Both the position numbers and the translations under genes were made by a program. This document shows, in pieces, positions 17,121 to 27,325 of a DNA stretch of 35,786 bases; within the stretch, counting starts at the first letter, position 1, and each line of letters starts with the position of its first letter. Below the pieces are notes generated by a model that was given only the letters and a program-made list of their open reading frames with translations, searched no databases and had not been told where the DNA came from. This DNA comes from Chlorobium sp. (lineage in GTDB: Bacteria; Bacteroidota; Chlorobiia; Chlorobiales; Chlorobiaceae): assembly GCA_005843805.1 (NCBI GenBank), contig SZXY01000142.1, forward strand, positions 1-35,786, in the 5' to 3' direction.

Positions 17121-18886
17121 TGGCTGCAAATAACGATAGATGCCGGGTATGCGGAGGTACTGCTCAATATTTGTGGGAAAGTGCGTTGCTTGATTTAGCT
17201 GCTGTACGTTATTTTGAGTGCGATGTCTGTGGTTATGTTCAGACGGAATATCCCTATTGGCTTGAACGTGCATATTCGGAAGCTATCAATGTGAGTGATA
17301 CGGGAATCATGTCTCGTAATCTCGCTAATTCAAAAATTGTTCTGGCAACACTGCTCTCTTTTGGAAAGCTTGACGGGCAGGTGGTAGATTACGCCGGGGG
17401 ATATGGAATTCTTGTTCGGCTTTTGCGTGATCAAGGTATTGATGCGCTCTGGTCCGACCGATACAGCCCAAACCTTCTGGCCCGTGGTTTTGAATATGAT
17501 AAAGGTGGCGCGACTTTGTTAACGGCGTTTGAAGCCTTTGAGCATTTTGTCAATCCAGCAGAAGAATTGGATAACATGCTGACTATTTCACCAAACATTC
17601 TTTTGTCCACCGAACTTATCAGGGGCTCGACGCCTGCACAAGATAAATGGTGGTATTATGGCAAAGAGCATGGACAGCATATTGGTTTTTTTCGCATGCA
17701 AACGCTTGAATATCTCGCGCAAAAGCATGGCAAGCAGTTGACAAGTAACGGCCACTCCTGCCACCTTATATCCGATATACCGGTAAACAGTTTTGGCTGG
17801 AGAGGACTGTTAAAAGTAAAAAAACATTTACCCTCTCTTTTGAAAGTTACGATTAAAGTCAAAAACCTGGCAGGATCACCTGACCATGTCAAAACCAACC
17901 CAATAACGACTCAGTTTAATTCCAATATTGCCTGGAAACAAAAAATGAAACGAATTTTAGTAACAGGAGGAGCTGGTTTTCTTGGCTCACACCTTTGTGA
18001 ACGTCTCTTAAATGAAGGCAATGAGGTAATATGTGTCGATAATTTTTTTACAGGCCGCAAAAAAAACATAGCCAATATTGCCAGCAATCCTTATTTCGAA
18101 ATTATCCGTCATGATGTGACTTTTCCTCTCTATGTTGAGGTGGATCAAATCTATAATCTTGCTTGTCCAGCCTCTCCGGTCCATTACCAGCATGATCCGG
18201 TGCAGACCACCAAAACAAGTGTTCATGGAGCAATCAATATGCTTGGTCTGGCAAAACGATTGAACGCACGCATCCTGCAGGCCTCTACCAGTGAAGTCTA
18301 TGGCGACCCTGAAATTCATCCTCAGCCTGAAAGCTATTGGGGCAAGGTTAATCCCATCGGCATTCGCAGTTGTTATGATGAAGGGAAACGTTGCGCAGAG
18401 ACTCTCTTCTTCGATTACCACCGCCAGCACCAACTGGATATCAAGGTTGTCCGGATCTTCAATACCTATGGGCCCCGCATGCATCCAAATGATGGCCGGG
18501 TTGTAAGCAACTTTATTGTTCAGGCACTCAAAGGCGAAAAAATCACCATCTATGGAGAAGGACTTCAAACACGCAGCTTCTGCTATGTTGACGATCTGAT
18601 AGAAGCCTTGCTCCGCATGATGAATACACCCGCAGGATTCACTGGCCCCATTAACATCGGGAATCCAGAAGAATTCACCATGCTTGAGCTGGCAGAGAAA
18701 ATTATAGCACTCACAGGCAGTTCTTCACAACTTTTTTTCTGTCCACTGCCCTCTGACGATCCCAAACAGCGTCAGCCAGATATCACACTGGCAAAAAAAG
18801 AACTGGACTGGCAACCATCAGTGAATCTTGAAAATGGATTACAGCGAACAATTGCGTACTTCCAAAAACTGCTTTCAGAAAAATAA
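17120..18886 (+). CDS. Fusion protein: Zn-ribbon SAM methyltransferase plus UDP-glucuronate decarboxylase (UXS)
   Basis: One uninterrupted 588-residue frame holds two enzymes. Residues 1-275 form a class I methyltransferase of the Methyltransf_23 type. It has a four-cysteine zinc site (Cys8, Cys11, Cys34, Cys37), a SAM-binding loop VVDYAGGYG (88-96) and [11 protein letters not shown]. From Met276 to the end is a complete short-chain dehydrogenase/epimerase of the UDP-xylose synthase group. It has the NAD motif GGAGFLG (283-289), [19 protein letters not shown] (390-397), the Tyr419/Lys423 pair in YDEGKR, and RTYG-like FNTYGPRM. The second part would convert UDP-glucuronate to UDP-xylose. The first would methylate a sugar or sugar-nucleotide. 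Met276 at 17945 could also be an internal start but has no clear ribosome site. In most bacteria these are separate genes. Confidence 0.85.
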   Translation: MAANNDRCRVCGGTAQYLWESALLDLAAVRYFECDVCGYVQTEYPYWLERAYSEAINVSDTGIMSRNLANSKIVLATLLSFGKLDGQVVDYAGGYGILVRLLRDQGIDALWSDRYSPNLLARGFEYDKGGATLLTAFEAFEHFVNPAEELDNMLTISPNILLSTELIRGSTPAQDKWWYYGKEHGQHIGFFRMQTLEYLAQKHGKQLTSNGHSCHLISDIPVNSFGWRGLLKVKKHLPSLLKVTIKVKNLAGSPDHVKTNPITTQFNSNIAWKQKMKRILVTGGAGFLGSHLCERLLNEGNEVICVDNFFTGRKKNIANIASNPYFEIIRHDVTFPLYVEVDQIYNLACPASPVHYQHDPVQTTKTSVHGAINMLGLAKRLNARILQASTSEVYGDPEIHPQPESYWGKVNPIGIRSCYDEGKRCAETLFFDYHRQHQLDIKVVRIFNTYGPRMHPNDGRVVSNFIVQALKGEKITIYGEGLQTRSFCYVDDLIEALLRMMNTPAGFTGPINIGNPEEFTMLELAEKIIALTGSSSQLFFCPLPSDDPKQRQPDITLAKKELDWQPSVNLENGLQRTIAYFQKLLSEK

Positions 18887-18934
18887 CGAACGAGAAACCA
18901 TAACTATTGAACCAGAAGTTCCTGCGACTTTGTT

Positions 18935-19885
18935 ATGAAACGATTAAAACTATCCACTATAGGGCAATATTATACCTACAAGGAAGAATCCTTATTACCA
19001 CTGCTTATAACAAATGCAGGCTATACCATTACCTGGACTGATCCGGCTGATTGTGATCTCCTGATAATTGGCAAACCGGTCAACCCCGTAAAATTGCTAC
19101 TAAAAAATGGCTGGGTTCTGATTTTTCCCGACCAAATACATCACTTTATCAATAAATATATTAACGACAGACATTACAAGCCTTTAACGCTTTTTCACAC
19201 CTGCGAGAACCTTCGTCATGACTGTGTAAAATCAGACTACTCCATCTCGTTTGACTTTTCAGAAGAGAAAAAAAGACACTATAGACTACCATACTGGATG
19301 GAAATGGTCGATTGGTCGCATGAAGGTTTGGTTGGAAATAAAAACAAACGATTCGGAAGACTTTTCAGTATTGACAAAATGATGCAACCCCTTGGACATG
19401 ACTTCCTGTCAAAACCTCAAAAAGCCGTAATATTTGCCTCTCACCTCTCCGAACCAAGAAAAAGTTTTTATAATGCCGTTAAAAAAGTGATTGAAATAGA
19501 TGGATTCGGCAAATACTTTGACCGCAATATCACCAATCATAGCAGCAGCGGATTTGTGAAATATGACATTCTGAGGGAATACTCATTTAACCTTTGTCCA
19601 GAAAACAAGTTATACCCAGGTTATTACACTGAGAAAGTCCCTGAAGCCTTTCTTGGGGGTACCTTGCCTGTAACCTGGACAGACAAAAATGTAGGCGTTG
19701 ATTTTAACCCCAAAGCCTTTATCAATCTTGAACAAATTGAGTGGCGAAACGCCGATGTTTTACGTGAAATTTTGCACTCAAAAAAACAATTGGAAGCTTA
19801 TGCAGAACAGCCTTTAATACTTACCGCGCCATCAATTGAGCCATTTCGAGAATTTATTCGCAATGTACTTCTCAATGCCATATAA
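18935..19885 (+). CDS. GT10-family fucosyltransferase-like glycosyltransferase
   Basis: The 316-residue protein carries the hallmark of the alpha-1,3/4-fucosyltransferase family in its C-terminal half: FNLCPENKLYPGYYTEKVPEAF, then LGGTLPVTW (about residues 215-245). This corresponds to the donor-binding segment with the conserved Tyr-x-Thr-Glu-Lys. A further conserved part, VIFASHLSEPRKSFYNAV, precedes it. No signal peptide or membrane helix is seen, so it acts in the cytoplasm on lipid-linked glycans. The donor may be GDP-fucose or another GDP-deoxysugar. It is the last gene of the sugar cluster and starts 48 bases after the fusion gene. Confidence 0.85.
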   Translation: MKRLKLSTIGQYYTYKEESLLPLLITNAGYTITWTDPADCDLLIIGKPVNPVKLLLKNGWVLIFPDQIHHFINKYINDRHYKPLTLFHTCENLRHDCVKSDYSISFDFSEEKKRHYRLPYWMEMVDWSHEGLVGNKNKRFGRLFSIDKMMQPLGHDFLSKPQKAVIFASHLSEPRKSFYNAVKKVIEIDGFGKYFDRNITNHSSSGFVKYDILREYSFNLCPENKLYPGYYTEKVPEAFLGGTLPVTWTDKNVGVDFNPKAFINLEQIEWRNADVLREILHSKKQLEAYAEQPLILTAPSIEPFREFIRNVLLNAI

Positions 19886-19886
19886 C

Positions 19887-19934
19887 CTGAAATTCCTTAC
19901 ACTGAATCAACTCCTGGTTGAACAAAAATTTCAG
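19887..19934. terminator. Weak dyad between the convergent GT10 and lpxL-like genes
   Basis: CTGAAATT (19887-19894) pairs with AATTTCAG (19927-19934), and inside the loop TCAAC/GTTGA forms a small second stem. It sits in the 62-base gap between two convergent genes, so it may end both transcripts, but the stems are short and AT-rich. Confidence 0.3.
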
Positions 19935-19947
19935 CAATAACGTAACT

Positions 19948-20853
19948 TCATAATTCTGACCTTTTCCAGCGGTTGTGAAGCCAGAACCACTCTTCCGGAT
20001 AACGGTAGATAAAACGTTCAATCACTTTGGTGTAACGGCGGGCAAGCTCTTCGACGTCTGCTTTGGCGGTACCAAGATCAGTCATCTCTATTTCTTCAAT
20101 ATTGACCGTGTAACGCCCGTCACTGGCTCTGCAGCACATGACTACAATAAGAGGAACTCCTGCCTTGAGAGCAAGAAATGCTGGACCGAGAAACACAGAC
20201 GTACGACGGCCAAGAAAATCCGTAAAAAATCCCGCAGCGGGATTGGACTGATCACCAAGAAGCGACACAATTCTGCCTTCTTGCAGGGCTTTCAAGCCCT
20301 CACGAAGAGCCTGCCAGTCATAAACTATCCGATTACCACGCATCGTTCTCCATGCATTGATCTGGCGGTCAATGGCATGATTTTTCACAGGCTTGACGAC
20401 AATGGTCACGGGTGCCATCAATAATCCGGCACAGAGGGCCAGCAATTCCCAGTTACCAAAATGTGCAGAGACCATTACCCCTCCTTTTTTCTGGTCAATG
20501 GTTTTGGCAAGAATAGCCTTGCTGTCAAAGTCAAGAAGGCGCTCAGCATCTTCTGCCGTCTTGATCATGGGAAGACGCAGCATTTCAATAATATTCTCGG
20601 CCTGGTTGCGATATACCCTGCGTGCAATGGCAATGATTTCTGAGCTGTTTTTTTCGGGAAAAGTGATCGCAAGGTTCTCTTCAACAAGTTTTCGTCTGGT
20701 CTTGAGAATCTTAAAGACAAAATCGCCCACAAGATGAGCTACAGCGGTTGATCTCTTGCGACTGATGCTTCTTACAAGAAAACCAAGCACCATAATGAGG
20801 CCATAGTAAACCCTCTCTGTAATTTGATCGTCATCTTCCCAGTTTCGTTTCAT
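19948..20853 (-). CDS. Lipid A acyltransferase, LpxL/HtrB family
   Basis: The 301-residue protein belongs to the lysophospholipid acyltransferase-like group that adds secondary acyl chains to Kdo-lipid A. It carries the HX4E catalytic motif SAHFGNWE (His131, Glu136), the GDQSNPAAGFFTDFLGRRTSVFLGPAFLA segment typical of LpxL/LpxM, and an N-terminal hydrophobic stretch (VYYGLIMVLGFLV, about 15-27) for inner-membrane attachment. The C-terminus RYPEEWFWLHNRWK is also family-typical. Whether it transfers laurate, myristate or another chain cannot be told. It is divergent from rfaE2 and convergent with the sugar cluster. Confidence 0.92.
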   Translation of the reverse strand: MKRNWEDDDQITERVYYGLIMVLGFLVRSISRKRSTAVAHLVGDFVFKILKTRRKLVEENLAITFPEKNSSEIIAIARRVYRNQAENIIEMLRLPMIKTAEDAERLLDFDSKAILAKTIDQKKGGVMVSAHFGNWELLALCAGLLMAPVTIVVKPVKNHAIDRQINAWRTMRGNRIVYDWQALREGLKALQEGRIVSLLGDQSNPAAGFFTDFLGRRTSVFLGPAFLALKAGVPLIVVMCCRASDGRYTVNIEEIEMTDLGTAKADVEELARRYTKVIERFIYRYPEEWFWLHNRWKRSEL

Positions 20854-20964
20854 AGAAATAGCCTCTATTTTACCATGCGGACAATCGGAGAGTATACGCT
20901 AAATTGGAAAAAAATACAGAACTTAATCTTTCGAATGGCTTGAAGCAAATCCCCAGGCCAACAA

Positions 20965-21486
20965 GTGATGACTATGAGTAATTCCGGAAAGCTTCTGAGC
21001 AAAAGCGCAGTTCTTGAACAAGTACGTGCATGGCAGGCTTCTGGCAAAAAGGTTGTCTTTTCAAACGGATGTTTCGATATACTGCATGCCGGACATGTCG
21101 AGTATCTGGCAGCAGCCAAACAGCTTGGCGATGTACTGCTTATTGGTCTTAACAGCGATGCTTCGGTTCGTCGGCTTAAAGGCCCGGAACGTCCGGTCTG
21201 TGGTGAATCGGATCGTGCAGCACTTCTTTCTGCACTGCAGGCGGTCGATGCTGTCACCCTCTTTGATGAAGATACTCCAGAAGAACTGATAAATTCACTT
21301 TTGCCGGACATTCTTGTCAAAGGTTCTGACTGGGCAGTCGAGCAGATTGCCGGTGCGCGGGCGGTGCTTGAGCATGGTGGCAAGGTACTGACCCTGCCAT
21401 TACTTGAAGGTCGTTCAACGACCGGTATCATAGAAAAAATTCTTCAGCTCCACTCAAAATCATCGACCAGTGGTGGAACGCCTTAA
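20965..21486 (+). CDS. rfaE2: D-glycero-beta-D-manno-heptose 1-phosphate adenylyltransferase (single-domain RfaE2)
   Basis: The 173-residue protein is a cytidylyltransferase-like nucleotidyltransferase with the HxGH motif ([15 protein letters not shown], His41 and His44) and the [18 protein letters not shown] segment. It corresponds to the C-terminal half of Escherichia coli HldE and makes ADP-heptose for the LPS inner core. The kinase half is absent here, so RfaE1 must be a separate gene elsewhere. Start choice: GTG 20965, ATG 20968 and ATG 20974 are all in frame; ATG 20968 or 20974 is more likely. Its end overlaps tamB by 17 bases, indicating coupled translation. Confidence 0.92.
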   Translation: MMTMSNSGKLLSKSAVLEQVRAWQASGKKVVFSNGCFDILHAGHVEYLAAAKQLGDVLLIGLNSDASVRRLKGPERPVCGESDRAALLSALQAVDAVTLFDEDTPEELINSLLPDILVKGSDWAVEQIAGARAVLEHGGKVLTLPLLEGRSTTGIIEKILQLHSKSSTSGGTP

Positions 21487-24400
21487 ACACTACACGGTCA
21501 GGTTACTGACAGCATTTTCTGCTTTCGTGTTTCTGCTGTCGCTCACTACCCTGATTGTCCTGAACAGCGGAATACTTGACCAATTTGTCAAGGAGAGGCT
21601 TATTACCCTGTTTAATGAAAAATTTTTCGGCCGACTTGAACTACAGGAACTTCACCTGAAATTTCCCAACAATGTCACTCTGATCAATCCGCGCATTTAT
21701 GGCCCGGGAGAAAAAAATCCGGCACTTGAAGCTCGTACCGTATCGCTGAAATTCAACTTTTTAACGATCCTTCAGCCTGAAATCAAAAGGATATACTTAC
21801 GTCACCTGTCGCTTGATTCTCTCAGTGGAAGAATTATTGAAGAGGAAAACGGAAAACTCAATCTTGCTCTTGTTTTTGCTTCACGCGACCCGGATTCGAC
21901 AAAAGCACCATTACAATATTTTTTCTGCAAAAAGCTGCGAATCAAGAACAGCAGCATCTCCTACTCCCGAAACAACTCACTTCCTGTCAACCAGCAACTT
22001 GCTCTGAAGGATATTGATCTTGAACTTTCATCATTGACCGTAAAAAAGAAGTTTCTGGCAGGAACACTCGATAAACTGCATCTCAACATCCCCCAACACC
22101 ATTTCTCATTGCGACAGGCGGCGGGCAAGTTTCTTTTTTCTGAAACCCGCTCGGAGATACTTGCTCTCAAAGCTGTGAGCAATAAAAGCAATGCCGAACT
22201 TTCAGCCACTGTTGAACACTTTAATATTTTTTCAAATCAACCGCTCAAAAAGCTTGCCCACACGACATCCTTTCTGAATATGCAGGAGCTTGCCGTTCAT
22301 AGCGACGAGTTGAAATTATTGTACCCGGAAATTGCCATACCTCCCGGTATCTACACCCTGAAAGGAAACGCCAAAGGAAAAGAGGACAATGTTGAAATTC
22401 TCGATGCACTCCTGACGCACCTCAAAAGCAAAGTGGCCGTAAGGGGGGAGTTACTGAACCTGCTGAACAAAAACGCCCTTGCTTTCCGCCTGGAAAGCGA
22501 CAGCTCCAAAATTACCAGCAACTTTCTTGAAGAGCTCCTCAAAGAGAGTGCGCACAAGGATATTGCCAGCCAAACCGGGGATATTACCTTTCGTGGCCGA
22601 GCAAAGGGGAATCTAAAGGCTGTGCAAACAGAGCTGACTATCCTTTCCGCTCTCGGTGAAGCGTCACTGAACGGTGAAGCGACAAAAGCTGAATCGGAAC
22701 AACTCGCCGGGAAAGGTACTTTTACGTTGAAAGGGTTTAAACTCCACAAACTCACAGGACTGAACAACGCCAAAAGTATCATCAATGCGTCCGGCAGTTT
22801 TGAGGGAAGAATGAGTAAAACGGAAATCAGCCAACTGGCTCTTGACATGAAGCTTGCCAATTCCTTCTGGCAGAATCAGCAGATAAAAGAGGGTACCATA
22901 TCATGCAAATACGCTGAAAAAGTGTTGAATGCATCACTCTCGTTGAAAAATAACCAGACAACACTCAACATAGTGTCGGATATTGAGTGGAAAGATAAAA
23001 CTCCCCGCTACCACATTTCCGGCAACACAACACAGTTCGATATCTCTGAACTCCTCGGTTCAAAAGAGTTTAAAACTGATCTGAACGGCCTTTTCAGCCT
23101 GCAGGGCTCAGGATTCGAATCCGACATGCTCAATGTTGCCGCCATGATGCAGTTTTCCCCATCAACCATCAACGGATTCAAACTTAAAGAGCGTTCCAAA
23201 GCAACTGCCGAAATTGTACAAACTGCCCAATCTTCACGAACATGCATCACCAGCGACTTTCTTGATGTTCTTGCTGAAGGCAATTACACGTTTGATGATC
23301 TGATTAATATCGGAAAATTCACAGTTTCAGGTATTTCCCGGGAAATCTCGGCACAAAATATATGGCACTCAACCCTGCCCGCGCCTTTTGTGCCATCAGG
23401 CAAGCTCAAAAAACCATTTGCGCTCAACTACAAGATCGCTGTCAAAGATATCTCTCCGCTGGTATTGCTTTTTCCTGTCCATAACTTTACCCTGCAAGGC
23501 AGCGCTGAAGGGCGAGCCATTTACCGTCAGGGGCAATGTTTGCTCAATTCATCGATAAACCTTGCCAAACTTCAGTCATCCAATGATTTTCTTTTTGAAA
23601 ACCTCTCCATGAAGGCAGAGGTTGAATGCAGTGGCAGCGAAGCGCCAAGAGCATCGATAACCGGCAGGGCTTCATCAATCACCCTCGCAGGCAAAAAAAC
23701 CGCTGAGACACTCTTTTCGGGCAACTATACTCACTCTCGACTTGATGCCACACTTGAATGCGCCTTACCTGATCCGGCACAAAACATGTCCACAAAATTT
23801 TCAGCAACAAAAGTCGGCAACAGTTATGAACTGCTCTTTAACCACCTTTGGCTTAAAGACAGCTCCGGCGCCTGGAAGGCCGCAGAAAACTCCCTGCTCA
23901 TGCTGGACAGGTCTTCCGTAAAATTCAACCACTTCACCATTACCAAAGAGAGACAGCAGGCGGTGTTCGACGGCGAACTCAGCAACCTGCAGTCGGGCAA
24001 TTTTCAATGCACACTGTCCGGAATTGAGCTCAACGAACTGAAAAGGTTTGCACTGAATCCCTCTTTCGACAAACTTGCGGGCACAATAAATGCTTCGCTG
24101 ACGGTCAGTGGAACTCCTGGTTCAAAAACAAGTTCACTGAAAGTGAACGGCCAAGGCATCCGTTATGACAAAATCATGATAGGAACCCTGCAGGGTAATG
24201 CCCATCACAGTGGCAACCAGCTTCGTTTTGAAATGCACAGCAGTGTTCCTGGATCCAATAATGTCGCAGCACAAGCTGCATCATCAATGAACACTATTGA
24301 AGGAAGCGGAACCATTCCTCTTCAACTCAGCTTCTATCCCCTGCAGTTCAGGAGTCCGGAACAGCAGGCCATCAGCGCTTCGTTTCGCTCAGAGAATCTT

Positions 24401-26011
24401 TCAGCCCGCTTTCTCGAATACCTGCTACCCTTCTTTGAATCAGCCGAAGGTATTATTCCCTCAACGCTCCGAATTGAAGGCCGCACTCCGAAACCCGATA
24501 TATTTCTGACCACCCATCTGCGTGATACCAAAATTAAAATCGAACCTACACAGGTATCTTACCTGCTCAACGGAGAACTCTATGTCACACCGAAAGCGGT
24601 CGAATTGAGAAATCTGAGCGTCAGCGATAACGTTGATGGAACAGGAAAAATAAACGGGGTAATAACGCTTGAAAAGCTTGAGCCTAAAGAACTTGCCCTC
24701 GAAGGCCGGTTTGAGAAACTGCTGTTGTTCAACAAAAAAGACAAGAAAGACGAAACCTCTTTCGGCACCATTACCGGTACAACTGACAACATTCTGCTGC
24801 ACGGTAATTTCTCCGCGCCAGTTGTCGAAGGAGAATTGAGAGTCAACGCAGCGGATTTTTCACTGTACCGGAAAGGTGCCAATGAAAGCGCGAAATATTT
24901 GGGCGTGGAGAAATTTATCGAGTTTGCTGCTCGTAACCCCTCACGCAGTGCTCCTGGTATTGAAAGCAATGAAAAATCAGCCAAACGCACAGAATTTTAT
25001 TACTCCCTCATCGACATCCTGCAGATAAAAGAGCTGAGACTCAGCAGCGTTGAACCACTCAGGTACACTGTTATTTTTGACCGACTCAGAGGTGAACAAC
25101 TTGAAACCTCAATCAACAATCTATCCCTGATTGTCAGCAAACACAATCAGCAATTCCAGCTTTTCGGCTCGGTCAATGTTACTGGGGGTAAATACAAATT
25201 TTCAAACTCCAACTTTGACCTTCAGGATGGTGGAAAAATCACCTGGAACAATATTGACATCCGCAATGGTGTTATGGACAATCTCTACGGAAGCAAATAT
25301 GTGAGTGCCTCAAACCAGCAGACCGGCGAACGGGACAATGTCAAACTGCTGCTTGCCATTACCGGTACACTCAATGAACCCCAGGTTGCAATGGGCTATT
25401 TCCTGAATGAACAAACGCAGCCTTATGCTTCGGTAAACATGATAGGAAACCAGTCCAGCCAGATCGACCCCAACGCTGAGCTGAACGTCATTTCCATGCT
25501 GCTTTCCCGGCAATGGTATGTCAGGCCGGGAAGTAACGGTCAAAATGCCAATATTGCCGTTTCAAGCGTAGGTTTTTCCGCTGGAACCGGCATTGTTTCA
25601 TCCCGAATTTCAAAAGTCATTCAGGATATCGCCGGACTTGAAAGCTTCAATGTCAATGTCGGAATGGATAAACGCGGAGCTTTGAGCGGACTTGATCTTT
25701 ACTTTGCACTTAATGTCCCCGGCACTGACGGAAAAGTCCGCTTTATCGGTACAGGAAGCTCCCCCTCACTCCAGGAATCGGCCCTTTCCAATTACTACGG
25801 CACAGCACAAAAAATTGAATACCGGGTTACTCCGAAAGTCTACCTTGAAGCCTCACGTTCTTACGGACAGAGTGGCAATACAACATCAAGCACCAATTTA
25901 CAGAAACCTTCGGAAACATGGGGGGTCAGCCTCTCCTACAGAGAACGTTTTCACACCTGGGATCAGTTCTGGAAAAGTCTTCTGCCTTCCTCATCCGGCA
26001 ACAAAAAATAA
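21470..26011 (+). CDS. tamB: TamB-like translocation/assembly protein (AsmA/DUF490 type)
   Basis: The 1513-residue protein has a single N-terminal transmembrane helix (about residues 12-31, [20 protein letters not shown]) followed by a very long beta-rich periplasmic region that bridges inner and outer membranes. At the C-terminus is a DUF490/TamB domain, recognisable in [41 protein letters not shown] and the terminal barrel-like [19 protein letters not shown]. TamB with TamA or BamA helps outer-membrane protein insertion and phospholipid transport. The start is GTG 21470 (GTG 21473 is next), overlapping rfaE2. It is first of the large proteins in the rfaE2-tamB-coaBC-udg-dnaB-ptsI run. Confidence 0.9.
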   Translation: MVERLKHYTVRLLTAFSAFVFLLSLTTLIVLNSGILDQFVKERLITLFNEKFFGRLELQELHLKFPNNVTLINPRIYGPGEKNPALEARTVSLKFNFLTILQPEIKRIYLRHLSLDSLSGRIIEEENGKLNLALVFASRDPDSTKAPLQYFFCKKLRIKNSSISYSRNNSLPVNQQLALKDIDLELSSLTVKKKFLAGTLDKLHLNIPQHHFSLRQAAGKFLFSETRSEILALKAVSNKSNAELSATVEHFNIFSNQPLKKLAHTTSFLNMQELAVHSDELKLLYPEIAIPPGIYTLKGNAKGKEDNVEILDALLTHLKSKVAVRGELLNLLNKNALAFRLESDSSKITSNFLEELLKESAHKDIASQTGDITFRGRAKGNLKAVQTELTILSALGEASLNGEATKAESEQLAGKGTFTLKGFKLHKLTGLNNAKSIINASGSFEGRMSKTEISQLALDMKLANSFWQNQQIKEGTISCKYAEKVLNASLSLKNNQTTLNIVSDIEWKDKTPRYHISGNTTQFDISELLGSKEFKTDLNGLFSLQGSGFESDMLNVAAMMQFSPSTINGFKLKERSKATAEIVQTAQSSRTCITSDFLDVLAEGNYTFDDLINIGKFTVSGISREISAQNIWHSTLPAPFVPSGKLKKPFALNYKIAVKDISPLVLLFPVHNFTLQGSAEGRAIYRQGQCLLNSSINLAKLQSSNDFLFENLSMKAEVECSGSEAPRASITGRASSITLAGKKTAETLFSGNYTHSRLDATLECALPDPAQNMSTKFSATKVGNSYELLFNHLWLKDSSGAWKAAENSLLMLDRSSVKFNHFTITKERQQAVFDGELSNLQSGNFQCTLSGIELNELKRFALNPSFDKLAGTINASLTVSGTPGSKTSSLKVNGQGIRYDKIMIGTLQGNAHHSGNQLRFEMHSSVPGSNNVAAQAASSMNTIEGSGTIPLQLSFYPLQFRSPEQQAISASFRSENLSARFLEYLLPFFESAEGIIPSTLRIEGRTPKPDIFLTTHLRDTKIKIEPTQVSYLLNGELYVTPKAVELRNLSVSDNVDGTGKINGVITLEKLEPKELALEGRFEKLLLFNKKDKKDETSFGTITGTTDNILLHGNFSAPVVEGELRVNAADFSLYRKGANESAKYLGVEKFIEFAARNPSRSAPGIESNEKSAKRTEFYYSLIDILQIKELRLSSVEPLRYTVIFDRLRGEQLETSINNLSLIVSKHNQQFQLFGSVNVTGGKYKFSNSNFDLQDGGKITWNNIDIRNGVMDNLYGSKYVSASNQQTGERDNVKLLLAITGTLNEPQVAMGYFLNEQTQPYASVNMIGNQSSQIDPNAELNVISMLLSRQWYVRPGSNGQNANIAVSSVGFSAGTGIVSSRISKVIQDIAGLESFNVNVGMDKRGALSGLDLYFALNVPGTDGKVRFIGTGSSPSLQESALSNYYGTAQKIEYRVTPKVYLEASRSYGQSGNTTSSTNLQKPSETWGVSLSYRERFHTWDQFWKSLLPSSSGNKK

Positions 26012-26060
26012 ATTCCCGGTTTTGATAACTTATGGATAAACCAATCTGCAATAAATCCCT

Positions 26061-26065
26061 GGAGG
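26061..26065 (+). promoter_or_regulatory. Ribosome binding site GGAGG selecting the TTG start of coaBC
   Basis: A consensus GGAGG sits eight bases before TTG 26074, while the upstream ATG 26032 has no such site. It decides the start in favour of TTG. Confidence 0.7.
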
Positions 26066-26073
26066 ATAACGTC

Positions 26074-27309
26074 TTGATAGGAAAAAACATTATCGTGGGC
26101 ATCTGCGGCGGCATTGCTGCCTATAAAACACCTCACCTTGTAAGACTTTTAAAAAAAAGAGGCGCAAATGTCCGAGTGGCACTCACGGAAGGGGGAGCCC
26201 GTTTTGTCAGTGAACTTGCACTTGCCACAGTTTCCCAGGAACCTGTATACCGCACAATGTTTCCTCCTGCCAATACCGCAGGAACTGACTATACTCGTCA
26301 CATATCACTTGGAGAATGGGCCGATGCCCTCATTATAGCCCCGGCTACAGCAAATACCCTGGCAAAACTCAGTGCAGGACTGTGTGACGACATGCTTTCC
26401 GCCTTTTTTATCACCCTGCGACCTGGCAAACCGGTGCTGATTTTTCCAGCCATGGACGGGCAGATGTTCCTCTCCCCTTCTGTCCAGAGAAACATGGCAA
26501 CCCTTGCGGCCCAGGGATGCACCATCATCAGCCCTGAAAGCGGCGAGCTTGCTTCGGGACAATGCGGACTCGGCCGTATGCCGGAACCAGATGCAATAGT
26601 GAACTCTCTTGAAAAAGCCCTGCATTACGGCGGCAAATCCTCTCCTCTCTATGACAAATCCGTGGTAATCACTGCAGGACCAACTCGGGAAAAGATTGAC
26701 GGTGTCCGTTTTATCTCCAACTACTCTTCCGGAAAAATGGGATTTGCCATCGCCCGCGATGCAGCAAAACGCGGAGCCAGGGTCACGCTCATTACAGGGC
26801 CAGTGAATCTTGAGACCCCATTCGGCGTTAGTCGCATCGATGTGGAAAGCGCTGCTGAAATGCATGAAGCTTCCCGGAAATTTTTTACAAGCTGCGACCT
26901 TTTCATCGGTGCAGCAGCCGTGTCAGATTACCGTCCGGCATCACCTTACGAAGGAAAATTAAAAAAGAACGATCGTGAACTTCAGCTCACTCTTGTGCAA
27001 AATCCCGATATTCTGGCCGAATTCGGTATGCAGAAAGCTTCCGGACAGCTTGCCATAGGATTTGCACTTGAAACACAAACCGGTCTTGACAAAGCACGCG
27101 AAAAACTGGCAACCAAAAACCTCGACCTGATTGCATTCAATTTTTTTGACCGTCTAACATCCGGCTTTGAAGTCGATACAAATATTCTTACCCTGATAGA
27201 ACGTGACGGTGTAACCACTGAGCTGCCGCAACTGACAAAGGATGCTGCCGCCGCGAGACTTCTTGATGCAATAGAGCAACTCTGCCCGAAAACCGGCATT
27301 AACCCCTGA
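26074..27309 (+). CDS. coaBC: Bifunctional phosphopantothenoylcysteine decarboxylase/synthetase CoaBC
   Basis: The protein makes 4'-phosphopantetheine for CoA. A TTG start at 26074 is chosen because GGAGG lies at 26061-26065, eight bases upstream, and the protein then begins MIGKNIIVGICGGIAAYK, the normal family N-terminus. An in-frame ATG at 26032 would add 14 residues and put the GGAGG inside the gene. The N-terminal CoaC half has the flavin-binding GGIAAYKT, an active-site His region (HISLGEWADALIIAPATANT) and PAMDGQM, where Asp replaces the usual Asn, as in some related phyla. The C-terminal CoaB half has ITAGPTREKIDGVRFISNYS, SSGKMG and a KLKKND dimer motif. It follows tamB by 62 bases. 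Confidence 0.94.
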   Translation: MIGKNIIVGICGGIAAYKTPHLVRLLKKRGANVRVALTEGGARFVSELALATVSQEPVYRTMFPPANTAGTDYTRHISLGEWADALIIAPATANTLAKLSAGLCDDMLSAFFITLRPGKPVLIFPAMDGQMFLSPSVQRNMATLAAQGCTIISPESGELASGQCGLGRMPEPDAIVNSLEKALHYGGKSSPLYDKSVVITAGPTREKIDGVRFISNYSSGKMGFAIARDAAKRGARVTLITGPVNLETPFGVSRIDVESAAEMHEASRKFFTSCDLFIGAAAVSDYRPASPYEGKLKKNDRELQLTLVQNPDILAEFGMQKASGQLAIGFALETQTGLDKAREKLATKNLDLIAFNFFDRLTSGFEVDTNILTLIERDGVTTELPQLTKDAAAARLLDAIEQLCPKTGINP

Positions 27310-27325
27310 AAACGTACAATTCTTC

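Noticed and set aside
18008-18568. 186-codon minus-strand open frame
   Set aside because: It is antisense to the UXS half of the fusion gene and has no recognisable motif.
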